Shown: positions 46,089 to 54,703 of the stretch, one piece after another
Numbering within the stretch: position 1 is the stretch's first letter
Layout of the letters: every line of letters starts with the position of its first letter
Assembly (NCBI RefSeq): GCF_017813395.1
Contig: NZ_JAGIZB010000002.1
Location: 1-64,000, forward strand
Direction: 5' to 3'
DNA from: Pararoseomonas baculiformis
GTDB taxonomy: Bacteria > Pseudomonadota > Alphaproteobacteria > Acetobacterales > Acetobacteraceae
Length of the DNA: 64,000 nucleotides
Position numbers and translations under genes: made by a program
The notes under the pieces: model-generated
Database searches by the model: none
What the model was told of the DNA's origin: nothing
What the model saw: the letters and a program-made list of their open reading frames with translations, nothing else

Positions 46089-46255
46089 TTCATTGCATAT
46101 CGCTTCGGTGGCACTTAGCCTTCCCGCAGATCGGGCATCCAAGACCCGGCAGGACCCCGGGAGAGGGCAGACCATAGGCCATGCCGCCGTCCAGCCCTCC
46201 GCCCGCCTGAACCATCCGTGCAGACGGCCGCCGCGAGGCGAAGGAGGAGGAAACC

Positions 46256-47476
46256 ATGAAGGCTTACCAACCGACACGGCGTGACATCGGCCGCGGCGCC
46301 CTTGCCGCTCTGCTGGCCGCACCGACAATTTCCGGACGGGCCCTGGCGCAGGGCCAGCCCATCAAGCTTGGCTTCAATGGCGACCTTGCCGCCTCGCCCT
46401 CCGCCCAGTCCGGCCGCGCCGCCGTTGTGGGCATCGAGGCCGCGATCGAGGACCTGAACAAGGAAGGCGGCGTCCTCGGCCGCCCCTTCTCGCTGGTCAT
46501 CCGCGACGACCTGTCCCAGCCGCCCAAGTCGATCCAGAACATGAGCGACCTGATCGACAATGAACGCGTGGTCGCCGTGCTGGGCCCGACCAATTCGGGC
46601 AACGCGCTCGCCTGGCGCCACATCCCGAACCAGAAGCGCATTCCTGTCATGGGCTGCATCGGCTCGGCGACCGATATCACCAAGCCCATGCGCGAAGGCG
46701 CGGACAACTACATGTTCCGCGTGGGCTCCGTGGACCGCACCCAGGTCGTCACCATCATGGGCTATGCGAAGAAGAACCCCCGCACCGGCAAGATCGGCTT
46801 CCTGACCGAAACCACCGGCTACGGCCAGGGCGGGCTGAAGGACCTGCAGGAGGTCGCGCAGGCGCAGGGCATGACGCCGGTGGCGAACGAGAAGTTCAAC
46901 GTCAACGACACCGACATGACCTCCCAGCTCTCCAAGCTCCGCTCCGCCGGGGTGGAGACGGCGCTGGTCTGGGCGCAGGGCACGCCGATCGGCCAGCTCA
47001 TGCGCAGCATGGAGAAGATCAACTACTTCCCCATCGTGCTGACGAGCTGGGCCGCGGATAATCTCAGCTTCATCAACGCCGCCGGCCCGCAGCTGGCGGA
47101 GAAGCCCATCTTCCTCCGCACCGTCTCCGAGGAGCGCACGCCGCACCAGCAGGCCTTCTTCGACCGCATCCGGCCGAGGATCGACGCGGATTCCGCCTTC
47201 TCCTTCGCCGTGCATGGCTATGACGGCACCATGCTGCTCGCCCGTGCCATCCAGCAGGCCGGCCGCACCGATGGCCCGGCCGTGAAGGATGCGCTGGAGG
47301 ACCTGCGCGGCACGCTGCAGGGCTATGCCAAGACCTACGAGAAGCCGTTCAGCAAGACGGAGCACGACGCCCTTGGCGCCGCCGACCAGCGCTGGACCTG
47401 CTGGCGCGACGGCAAGCTGGCCGCGTATTCGGACGAGATCGTGCGCGGCCTCCGCCCCGAGGACTTCAAGGGCTGA
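46256..47476 (+). CDS. ABC-transporter branched-chain-type substrate-binding protein
   Basis: 406 residues, strong AGGAGG ribosome site 6 bases upstream of the ATG. The signal region contains twin arginines (TRRDIGRGALAALLAAPTISGRALAQ), suggesting Tat or Sec export. Mature domain is Peripla_BP_6 type (IKLGFNGDLAAS, GIEAAIEDLNKEGGVLGRPFSLVIRDD, GPTNSGNALAWRHIPN). LivJ-like receptors bind amino acids, aromatic acids or amides; here the neighbouring catabolic genes suggest a carboxylate or cyclic compound. A hairpin follows. Confidence 0.9.
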   Translation: MKAYQPTRRDIGRGALAALLAAPTISGRALAQGQPIKLGFNGDLAASPSAQSGRAAVVGIEAAIEDLNKEGGVLGRPFSLVIRDDLSQPPKSIQNMSDLIDNERVVAVLGPTNSGNALAWRHIPNQKRIPVMGCIGSATDITKPMREGADNYMFRVGSVDRTQVVTIMGYAKKNPRTGKIGFLTETTGYGQGGLKDLQEVAQAQGMTPVANEKFNVNDTDMTSQLSKLRSAGVETALVWAQGTPIGQLMRSMEKINYFPIVLTSWAADNLSFINAAGPQLAEKPIFLRTVSEERTPHQQAFFDRIRPRIDADSAFSFAVHGYDGTMLLARAIQQAGRTDGPAVKDALEDLRGTLQGYAKTYEKPFSKTEHDALGAADQRWTCWRDGKLAAYSDEIVRGLRPEDFKG

Positions 47477-47484
47477 TCCCCTGC

Positions 47485-47509
47485 CGGGCCCCGGTTGATC
47501 CGGGGCCCG
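47485..47509 (+). terminator. Intra-operon hairpin between receptor and permease genes
   Basis: Perfect 10-bp stem CGGGCCCCGG / CCGGGGCCCG with loop TTGAT, 8 bases after the receptor stop and 31 before the permease start. Probably a partial terminator or mRNA-stabilising hairpin that raises receptor level over permease. Confidence 0.6.
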
Positions 47510-47540
47510 GTTCCGCATACCGGCCAGGAGGACCGCGCCC

Positions 47541-48470
47541 GTGCTGGCAACCATGCTGCAGGCCCTGGTGAGTGGGCTGGCGATCGGCGGCGTCTATGCG
47601 CTGATCGCGCTCAGCTTCAGCATCACCTTTACCACCACCCGCACGCTGAACTTCGCCCAGGGCGAGTTCATCGGCGTCGGTGCGTTCCTCGGTGTCACCG
47701 TGCTCTACGCGCTCTCCGCGGGCGGGGAGGGGGGCAGCTTCGCCGCCCTGGCGCCCGCCGCGTCCTCGGGCTGGCGGTTTCCGGCCGCCACCCTGGCCGT
47801 GGGCGCGGTGCTGGGAACGCTGGGCCTGCTGCTGTTCCTCGCGGCCATCCGCCCCTTCGCCGGGAAGCCCGGCATGTCCTGGGTGATGAGCACCATCGGC
47901 TTCGGCATCATCCTGCAATCCCTTGGCCTGGCTGTCTGGGGACCTGCGCCGGTCAACATGCCGTCCCCCTTCGGCGATGACGTGCTGCGCATCGGCGGCG
48001 CGGGCGTGCGGCCGCAGGAGATCGCGGTGCTGGTCGTGGCCGTGCTCCTGATGCTCGGCCTGGACATCACGATGCGCCGCACGCGGCTGGGCAAGGCGAT
48101 GCGAGCCGTCGCCTATGACCCGAACGTGGCCGCGCTGATGGGCATCAACGTCACCGGCATCATGCTCGGCGCCTTCGCCCTCTCCTCCGCGCTGGCCGGG
48201 GTGGGCGGGGTGCTCGTCGCCCCTATCGCTTCCGCATCGTTGTTCATGGGCATGGGAATCGCGCTGAAGGCCTTCTCCGGCGCCATTCTCGGCGGGCTGG
48301 ACAACCCGCGTGGCTGCATCTTCGGCGGCTTCGCCCTCGGCCTGCTGGAATCCGGCGTCGCCCTCTGGCAGGCGCAGTGGCGCGAAATCGCGATCTTCCT
48401 TCTCATCATCCTCGTCCTGGCCATCAAGCCCAACGGGCTCTTCGGCCGGCGCGCGCTGGACAAGGTATGA
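47541..48470 (+). CDS. livH: Branched-chain-type ABC permease, LivH-like
   Basis: 309 residues with 8 or so membrane spans. GGVYALIALSFSITFTTTRTLNFAQGEFIGVGAFLG is the LivH signature near the N-terminus; the EAA-like loop TRLGKAMRAVAYDPNVAALMGINV lies near 192-215. GTG 47541 with GGAGGA upstream; ATG 47553 is an alternative. It overlaps the next gene by ATGA. Confidence 0.9.
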   Translation: MLATMLQALVSGLAIGGVYALIALSFSITFTTTRTLNFAQGEFIGVGAFLGVTVLYALSAGGEGGSFAALAPAASSGWRFPAATLAVGAVLGTLGLLLFLAAIRPFAGKPGMSWVMSTIGFGIILQSLGLAVWGPAPVNMPSPFGDDVLRIGGAGVRPQEIAVLVVAVLLMLGLDITMRRTRLGKAMRAVAYDPNVAALMGINVTGIMLGAFALSSALAGVGGVLVAPIASASLFMGMGIALKAFSGAILGGLDNPRGCIFGGFALGLLESGVALWQAQWREIAIFLLIILVLAIKPNGLFGRRALDKV

Positions 48471-50287
48471 CGCCCATGCGCCATGCACTCGCCGCCATCC
48501 TTGTCGCCGCCGCCGCCGCCGCCGCGGTCTCCTTCATCAGCAACGACTTCTATCTCCGCATCCTCTTCAACATCGGCGTCTACTTCCTCTGCGCCGCGGG
48601 GATGAACGTGCTGCTCGGCTATGCGGGGCAGAAGTCGCTCGGGCAGGCCGGGCTCTTCGCGGCGGGGGCGTACAGCGCCGCGCTGCTGACCACCTCCTCG
48701 CTCGATCTCGGCCCCTGGGTGGCCCTGCTCCTCGCCACCGTCATCGCCACGCTCTGCGGCGTGCTCATCGCCGCGCCATCTCTGCGTGTGCGCGGGCCGA
48801 GCCTGGCCATGGTCACGCTCGCCTTCGGCATCGTGGTGGAAAAGCTGGTGACGGAGGCCGAGGTCTTCGGCGGTGCCATGGGGATCTACGCCATCAAGCC
48901 GCTGACCTTCGGCGGCGCGCCGCTGGACATGGCCGGCTGGGTCTGGCTTGTCATCGCGCTCGGCCTCGGGCTCCACCTGCTGCTGCGGAACCTCCTCACC
49001 GGCCGCTTCGGCCGTGCCTTCCTGTCGCTGCAGGCGGACGAGGTTGCGGCGAGCGCGGTCGGGGTCGCCGTCCTCCGCTACAAGGTGCTCGCCTTCGTCA
49101 TCGCCGCCGCCACTTGCGGGCTCGCCGGGGCGCTGGTGGCGCAGCAGAACCAGTACATCAACTCGGACTTCATCAATTTCCATCTCTCGATCTTCATCCT
49201 GCTCCTCGTGCTCTTCGGGGGGGCGGGGACGCTGGTCGGGCCGCTGCTCGGCGCCGTGACCCTCACGGTGATCACCGCCCTCGTCGCCCGGTGGTCCTGG
49301 ATCGAGCATTTCGTGCAGGGCGCGCTGCTGCTCTTTGCGCTCTATGTCATGCCCAGGGGGCTTGCCGGGGTGTTCCAGGGCCTGTTCCGCCCGCGCGGCA
49401 CCGAGGCGGCGCGCCGCGCCGAGGCCCCCGCGCCGGATGCCAGGCTGCCCCTGCGCGGCGGGGCCGCGCAGGCCGGTGTGCCGCTGCTGGCGGCCGAGGG
49501 GCTCAACAAGGCCTATGGCGGCGTGCGCCCGGCGCGCGATGTCTCCGCCCGGCTCGTGCCAGGACAGATCCACGCGCTGATCGGCCCCAACGGCGCGGGA
49601 AAGAGCACGCTCATCAACATGCTTTCCGGCGTGGTCCGCCCGGATTCGGGACGCATCCTCTTCCAGGGCAAGCTGCTGAACTGGTCGGCGCCGCACGCCA
49701 TCGCGGCGCGCGGCATCGCGCGCACCTTCCAGAACTTGCGCCTGTTCCGCGACCTGTCCGTGCGGGACAATGTCCTGCTCGGCCAGCACGCGCGGATGCG
49801 GAACGGCTTCCTCTCCTCTCTGCTCGGCCTGCCCCGGGCCGGGCGGGAGGAGCGGGCGGCGGAGGCGCGCGTGGCCGAAATCCTGCGCTTTCTCGGCCTT
49901 TCCGCCCTGGCGGATCAGCCGGCCGGCGCGCTGCCCTATGGCCTGCAGCGCCGGGTGGAGCTGGCGCGCGCCCTGGCCACCGAACCGCATCTTCTGCTGC
50001 TGGACGAGCCCGCGGCCGGGCTGAATCCGCAGGAGACCGCGGAACTGGGCCAACTCCTGCTCCGCATCCGCGACCAGGGCATCACCATCCTGCTGGTGGA
50101 GCACCACATGGACCTCGTCATGGCCATTTCCGACCATGTGACCGTGCTGGACTACGGCGAGACCATCGCAGAGGGCACGCCCGCCCTTGTGCAGGCCAAC
50201 CCGCGCGTCATGGCGGCCTATCTCGGCACGGATGAGGCCGAAGCAGAGGCGCCGCATGCCGAACCCGAGCTGGCGGTGCGGGCATGA
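48467..50287 (+). CDS. Fused LivM permease - LivG ATPase of branched-chain-type ABC importer
   Basis: 606 residues combining two normally separate subunits. The N-terminal part (about 1-310) is a LivM-type permease (GYAGQKSLGQAGLFAAGAYSAALL, SLAMVTLAFGIVVEKLVTEAEVFGG). After a linker of about 35 residues comes an ATPase with Walker A GPNGAGKS (about 374-381), signature LPYGLQRRVELA (about 489) and Walker B LLLLDEPAAGLNP. The fusion is in frame and complete; LivMG fusions are known in alpha- and betaproteobacteria. Overlaps livF by ATGA. Confidence 0.92.
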   Translation: MTPMRHALAAILVAAAAAAAVSFISNDFYLRILFNIGVYFLCAAGMNVLLGYAGQKSLGQAGLFAAGAYSAALLTTSSLDLGPWVALLLATVIATLCGVLIAAPSLRVRGPSLAMVTLAFGIVVEKLVTEAEVFGGAMGIYAIKPLTFGGAPLDMAGWVWLVIALGLGLHLLLRNLLTGRFGRAFLSLQADEVAASAVGVAVLRYKVLAFVIAAATCGLAGALVAQQNQYINSDFINFHLSIFILLLVLFGGAGTLVGPLLGAVTLTVITALVARWSWIEHFVQGALLLFALYVMPRGLAGVFQGLFRPRGTEAARRAEAPAPDARLPLRGGAAQAGVPLLAAEGLNKAYGGVRPARDVSARLVPGQIHALIGPNGAGKSTLINMLSGVVRPDSGRILFQGKLLNWSAPHAIAARGIARTFQNLRLFRDLSVRDNVLLGQHARMRNGFLSSLLGLPRAGREERAAEARVAEILRFLGLSALADQPAGALPYGLQRRVELARALATEPHLLLLDEPAAGLNPQETAELGQLLLRIRDQGITILLVEHHMDLVMAISDHVTVLDYGETIAEGTPALVQANPRVMAAYLGTDEAEAEAPHAEPELAVRA

Positions 50288-51006
50288 GCACGATGCTGGA
50301 GGTGCAGGGGGCCTGCATCGGCTATGGCCCGATCCAGGCCGTCACCGATGCGTCCATCCGCGTGGAGACCGGACAGGTCGTCGCGATCGTCGGCGCCAAC
50401 GGCGCGGGCAAGACGACGCTGATGAAGGCCATCGCCGGGCTGCTGCCGCTCTCCGCCGGGCGCGTGGTGTTCGAGGGGCGGGACATCACCGCCATGCCCG
50501 CGCATCGCCGCGTCTCGGCCGGCATGGCCCTTTCGCCGGAAGGGCGGCAGGTCTTCCCCGACCAGACCGTGCGGGACAATCTGGAACTGGGCGCCTGGAG
50601 CCGCGACCTCGCCCCCGCCGCCATGGAGGCGGCGATCGAGGCGCAATACGCGCTCTTTCCCCGCCTGCGCGAGCGCCGGAACCAGATGGCGGTCACGCTC
50701 TCGGGCGGTGAGCAGCAGATGCTCGCCATCGCCCGCGCCCTGATGGGCGAGCCGCGCCTGCTGCTGCTGGACGAGCCGTCGCTTGGCCTCGCGCCGCTGG
50801 TGATCAGGGAGATCTTCGGCATCATCCGCGCGCTTCGGGCCCGCGGCATCACCGTGCTGCTGGTGGAGCAGATGGCCAACCTGGCCCTGGGCGTGGCCGA
50901 CCAGGCCTATGTGCTGGAGACCGGCCGCGTCACCCTGTCCGGGACCGGCGCGGCGCTGCTGCAGCATCCGCAGGTGCGCGCGGCCTACCTCGGCGCGGGG
51001 CACTGA
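50284..51006 (+). CDS. livF: Branched-chain-type ABC ATPase, LivF-like
   Basis: 240 residues. Walker A GANGAGKTT (38-46), signature LSGGEQQMLAIARALM, Walker B LLLLDEPSLGLAP and switch His region VLLVEQ are all present and intact. It is the last subunit of the importer. Its 3' end overlaps the convergent IclR gene by 77 bp. Confidence 0.93.
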   Translation: MSTMLEVQGACIGYGPIQAVTDASIRVETGQVVAIVGANGAGKTTLMKAIAGLLPLSAGRVVFEGRDITAMPAHRRVSAGMALSPEGRQVFPDQTVRDNLELGAWSRDLAPAAMEAAIEAQYALFPRLRERRNQMAVTLSGGEQQMLAIARALMGEPRLLLLDEPSLGLAPLVIREIFGIIRALRARGITVLLVEQMANLALGVADQAYVLETGRVTLSGTGAALLQHPQVRAAYLGAGH

Positions 51007-51811
51007 CCGGCGGGGCGGGAGCGGGGCTGAGATAGCCCAGCTCCACCGAGAGGCGACGCGTGAGAGACAGCACGGCGGCGGGCTGCGGGCTGGCCGGGCC
51101 GCATTCCAGCGTGCCTGCATTGCCGATGGCGGTGATCGCCAGCTGCATCTGCCCGGAATGATCGAAGACCGGCGCGCTGATCGCGTTGATCCCCGGCACC
51201 GGCACGCCTTCGGTGGTGGAATAGCCCAGGCTGCGGATGGCGGCGATGTCGTGGTCCAGCCGCGCCTCTGTCGTGGCGCGCCCCACCTTGCGGTTCGCGC
51301 CGCCCGTGCCCTTCAGCTCCTCCTCCAGAAGTGGGCGCACCTGCTGCTGCGGCAGGAAGGCCGCGAAGAGCCGCCCCGTAGCCGTGCCGGTGATGGTGTA
51401 GACCGACCCGGCCCGCAGGTTCACATGGATGGGCTGGTTGGATTCATGCACCTGGATGATGGTCGGCCCATGGGTGCCCCAGACGGCCACTGTGACCATG
51501 AGCCCCATCTCGGCCGCGAACTCCGCCGCCGCCTGGCCGGCCATGCGCAGCGGGTGCGCGCTGCGCATCCGCGCCAGCCCCATCTGCAGGGCGAAGGGGC
51601 CAAGGGCGTAGCGCCCGCTTGCCTCATCCTGCTCCACCAGCCCCATCTTGCGGTAGGACAGGAGATAGGCGTGGGCCTGGGCCGGGGTGAGCTTCGCGGA
51701 GAGCGCCAGGTCCCGCAGCATGGCGGGCTGCCCCATGTCCACCAGAACCTGGAGCAGCCGCCCGCCCACCTCGATCGACTGGACGCCTCGCCCCGGAATC
51801 GTCATCGCCAC
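50930..51811 (-). CDS. IclR-family transcriptional regulator
   Basis: 293 residues. N-terminal winged helix (QSIEVGGRLLQVLVDMGQPAMLRDLALSAKLTPAQAHAYLLSY, about 11-53) and IclR effector domain (about 70-255) with ATGRLFAAFLPQQ and GVPVPGINAISAPVF. The last 35-40 residues form a Pro/Arg-rich tail encoded antisense to the end of livF, so the two genes overlap by 77 bp tail to tail. It probably controls the ABC/SDR divergon and the adjacent lyase gene. Confidence 0.88.
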   Translation of the reverse strand: MAMTIPGRGVQSIEVGGRLLQVLVDMGQPAMLRDLALSAKLTPAQAHAYLLSYRKMGLVEQDEASGRYALGPFALQMGLARMRSAHPLRMAGQAAAEFAAEMGLMVTVAVWGTHGPTIIQVHESNQPIHVNLRAGSVYTITGTATGRLFAAFLPQQQVRPLLEEELKGTGGANRKVGRATTEARLDHDIAAIRSLGYSTTEGVPVPGINAISAPVFDHSGQMQLAITAIGNAGTLECGPASPQPAAVLSLTRRLSVELGYLSPAPAPPVSAPRRGRPRAPADAAAAPRRSRTG

Positions 51812-51906
51812 TCGCTCCGCCTCAGCCCTGCACGGATCGCAACCGAGCCGGGGATGTTAGCGAAACATGGTGGACGAGGCACGCCCGGCCCGGCCGGCGG
51901 TCCGCC

Positions 51907-52779
51907 TTACCCCGCCTCGCGTGCCCAGCGGCGCTCGAACTCCCACACCTCCGGAAAGCCCATCAGCTCGTTCATCCGGCCGAAGCCATAGCTCTCCTGC
52001 GGCGGGAGAGCGTTGCTGTCGCCATGTTCCAGCAGATGGGTATAGACCCGCTCCAGCGCCGCGCTGACGGCCAGGAAGCCGACGGCCGGGTAGATCGCGA
52101 TGTTGTAGCCGATGGCCTTCAGCGTCTCGGCCGGAAGGATGGGGGTGCGGCCACCCTCGACATTGTTGGCGAGCAGCGGCGCGTCGATCTCGCCACCGAT
52201 CCGGCGCATCTCCTCCTCGCTCTCCGGGCTTTCGATGAAGATGATGTCCGCCCCGGCCTTGCGGTAGAGCTGACCACGCCGGATCGCCTCGTCGATGCCC
52301 AGGCCCGTGCGCGCGTCGGTGCGGGCGATGACGAGAAAATTCGGATCGCGCCGTGCTTCGACCGCCACCTCGATCTTCAGCGCCATCTCCTCGGCTGCGA
52401 TCACGCGCCGGCCTGGCGTGTGGCCGCATTTCTTCGGCATCTCCTGATCCTCGATCTGGATCGCGGTGACGCCCGCGGCCTCGTAGCCCGTCACTGTGTG
52501 GCGCAGGTTCAGCAGCCCGCCATAGCCGGTATCGGCATCCGCGATCACCGGCGTGCGGCAGGACTGGGCGAAGCGCCCCATGCGCGCGACCATTTCGGTG
52601 TAGGTGGCGATCCCCGCATCGGCCACGCCGAGATGGGAGGCGACCGTGCCATAGCCCGTGGCATAGAGCGCCGTGAAGCCCATCCCATCCGCGACCCGAG
52701 CCGAGATCATGTCGAAGATCCCGGGCGCGACGACGAAGCTGCCTGCGTCCAGCGCAGCCTTCAGCCTTGCATCCGCCAT
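51907..52779 (-). CDS. Isocitrate lyase/PEP mutase family protein (2-methylisocitrate lyase-like)
   Basis: 290 residues, TIM barrel. Catalytic loop PKKCGH with Cys118 is the lyase signature (C-C bond cleaving members rather than phosphonopyruvate mutases). Metal-binding DADTGYGG (81-88) and IARTDAR follow. Such enzymes cleave alpha-hydroxy dicarboxylates such as 2-methylisocitrate or 2,3-dimethylmalate to pyruvate or glyoxylate plus succinate/propionate. Gene adjacent to the IclR regulator; likely a terminal step of the locus pathway. Confidence 0.87.
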   Translation of the reverse strand: MADARLKAALDAGSFVVAPGIFDMISARVADGMGFTALYATGYGTVASHLGVADAGIATYTEMVARMGRFAQSCRTPVIADADTGYGGLLNLRHTVTGYEAAGVTAIQIEDQEMPKKCGHTPGRRVIAAEEMALKIEVAVEARRDPNFLVIARTDARTGLGIDEAIRRGQLYRKAGADIIFIESPESEEEMRRIGGEIDAPLLANNVEGGRTPILPAETLKAIGYNIAIYPAVGFLAVSAALERVYTHLLEHGDSNALPPQESYGFGRMNELMGFPEVWEFERRWAREAG

Positions 52780-53042
52780 CTCGTTTCCTTCCCTCTCGTT
52801 GGTCCTGCCCGCGCATCATGGCGCCATCGCGGCTGGCACGCCTATCCTCTTTCCCAGGAAGCGCTCCGGCTTGGTCGGGACCGATGCCGCCCGACGGGCT
52901 GCCGGCCGCCATATCCGGCGCCGGGGCTTCCGGGTGTCCCGGCGCGGGGCGAGGATAGGCTTCGCGAGCAGCCATTCTATAATCCGGCCATGAAACATTC
53001 CCGCCCGGAGGCCGCCATTGTCGGGGCCATGCCGGTATCCGC

Positions 53043-54689
53043 ATGATCGGTCCGCCCGGCGCATCCCAAATCCGGGTGGCTGACACACTGGTCGCGCGGC
53101 CCGAGCCGCGCGCGCGCCGCGCCGCGGGCTGGTCCCCCGCCTTGCGCATGCTGATGGTGGGCAGCATCGCCATTCCCCTCCTGCTGCTCCTGCTCTGGGG
53201 GGAGCGCTCCTGGCGCATCGGAGAGGCGCGCGCGGCGGAGGAGGCGCGGCGCAACGCCGAACTTGTCCGCGAATTCGCGCTGGGCGTCGTCCGGACCCAG
53301 GAAGCGGTGCTCGGCCATGCCGCGGATATTGCCGCCACCGTGGAAGGCGAGGGCGCCGACGGCGCGGTTTTGCATGAGCGCCTCGCGGCGCTGGATGCCC
53401 AGACGGCCTCTGTCCTGAGTATCGTCATCGTCTCGCCGGATGGCGAGATCGTCGCTTCCAGCCGCACCCATCCCGTGCGGATCGACGTGTCCGACCGAAG
53501 CTATTTCCGCGAGCTGCGGGATGCGCAGCCCGCCGACACGGGAATCCGGCTCGATCGCCTGCGCCTGCGCCCCGCCGGGCAGGATGTGATCGTCGCCTCA
53601 CGCCGCCGACCCGGACCCGGCTTCCAGGGGATCGTGCTCTCCACGATTCCGGTGGAGGCTTTCACGGACTTCTTCGGGCGCATCGCGGCCGATTCCCATG
53701 CCTCGGCCTCCCTTTTGCGGGAAGATGGCCTGCTGCTTCTGCGGCATGATCCGGACGCGCCGCCTGTGATGCTGCCGCCCGAGGTGCCTTCGAGGCAAGC
53801 CATCGCGAGGGCCGATTCGGGTCTCTACGAGGCCTATGCGCTCTCGGATGGCGTCACCCGGCTATATGGCTATGCGAAGGTCGCCGACCTGCCCCTCTAC
53901 GCGAATTTCGGGGTGCCCCTGAGCACGGTGCGCCAGACCTGGCTGCGTGGCCTGCTGCCCGTGGGCGGGCTGCTCGCCCTTGCGGCCCTGCTGGGCTGCG
54001 CGGCCGTGCTGCAGGCCGTACAGGGCGTTCGGGCCGAGGTGGATCGCGGCCTTCTGGAGGAGGCGCGCCGGCGTGCGGAGTACCAGGAAACCCTGCTGCG
54101 GGAGCTGCACCACAGGGTCAAGAACAGCCTGATGACGGTGCAGGCCCTGGTCCGCATCCGCGGGGGCAATACCGGGGCGGACAAGGTGCTGCAGCAGCGG
54201 ATCATGGCGCTGGGGCAGGTGCATGACCTTCTGCATGTCTCCGAGTTCGTCTCGCGCCTCGACCTCTCGGCCTTTCTCCGGGCCCTCTGCGCCAACCCCG
54301 CCGTTGCCCCGCCCGAGGGCGGGGTAACCGTCCACTGCGACACGGACCCGGTGGAGGTGGGCGTGGAGCAGGCCGTCCCGCTCTCGCTCATCGTCGTGGA
54401 ACTGCTGACGAATGCCTTGAAGCATGCCTTTCCCAGCGGGCGCGCGGGGCGGATCACGATCGGGTTGCGGCATATCGGGGACCATGCCTGCCTTTCCCTG
54501 CGGGACGATGGCGTGGGGCTGCCGCCCGCCACCCAGCATGGGCGCCGCTCCGGCCTCTGGCTGGTGGAGCGGCTGGTCGGCCAGATCCAGGGCCATCTCG
54601 AAATCCGGCGACAGGGCGGGACCGAGTTCCGCCTGACCTTCCCCCTGCGCCTGGATCAACCTCCTGACGCCGTGGGCACCGGGGCCTGA
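53043..54689 (+). CDS. Membrane HisKA_2-type sensor histidine kinase
   Basis: 548 residues. Two membrane spans (about 35-52 and 302-325) enclose a periplasmic dCache-like sensor with YFRELRD and DVIVASRRRPGPGFQGIVLSTIP. The dimerisation/phosphorylation box ELHHRVKNSLMTVQALV (H356/H357) is of the HisKA_2 class, and the ATPase part has ELLTNALKHAFP (N box) and DDGVGLPP (G box). Family members signal to general stress response or NtrC-like partners. No response regulator is nearby. Start uncertain; no good ribosome site. Confidence 0.85.
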   Translation: MIGPPGASQIRVADTLVARPEPRARRAAGWSPALRMLMVGSIAIPLLLLLLWGERSWRIGEARAAEEARRNAELVREFALGVVRTQEAVLGHAADIAATVEGEGADGAVLHERLAALDAQTASVLSIVIVSPDGEIVASSRTHPVRIDVSDRSYFRELRDAQPADTGIRLDRLRLRPAGQDVIVASRRRPGPGFQGIVLSTIPVEAFTDFFGRIAADSHASASLLREDGLLLLRHDPDAPPVMLPPEVPSRQAIARADSGLYEAYALSDGVTRLYGYAKVADLPLYANFGVPLSTVRQTWLRGLLPVGGLLALAALLGCAAVLQAVQGVRAEVDRGLLEEARRRAEYQETLLRELHHRVKNSLMTVQALVRIRGGNTGADKVLQQRIMALGQVHDLLHVSEFVSRLDLSAFLRALCANPAVAPPEGGVTVHCDTDPVEVGVEQAVPLSLIVVELLTNALKHAFPSGRAGRITIGLRHIGDHACLSLRDDGVGLPPATQHGRRSGLWLVERLVGQIQGHLEIRRQGGTEFRLTFPLRLDQPPDAVGTGA

Positions 54690-54703
54690 CGACCGGCCCG
54701 CCG

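Noticed and set aside
48113-50257. A 714-residue antisense open frame across the LivM-LivG fusion
   Set aside because: Same artefact; the sense strand carries complete permease and ATPase motifs.
48467-50287. Possible sequencing artefact joining livM and livG
   Set aside because: Both domains are complete and in one frame with a plausible linker, and such fusions are known, so it is treated as real.
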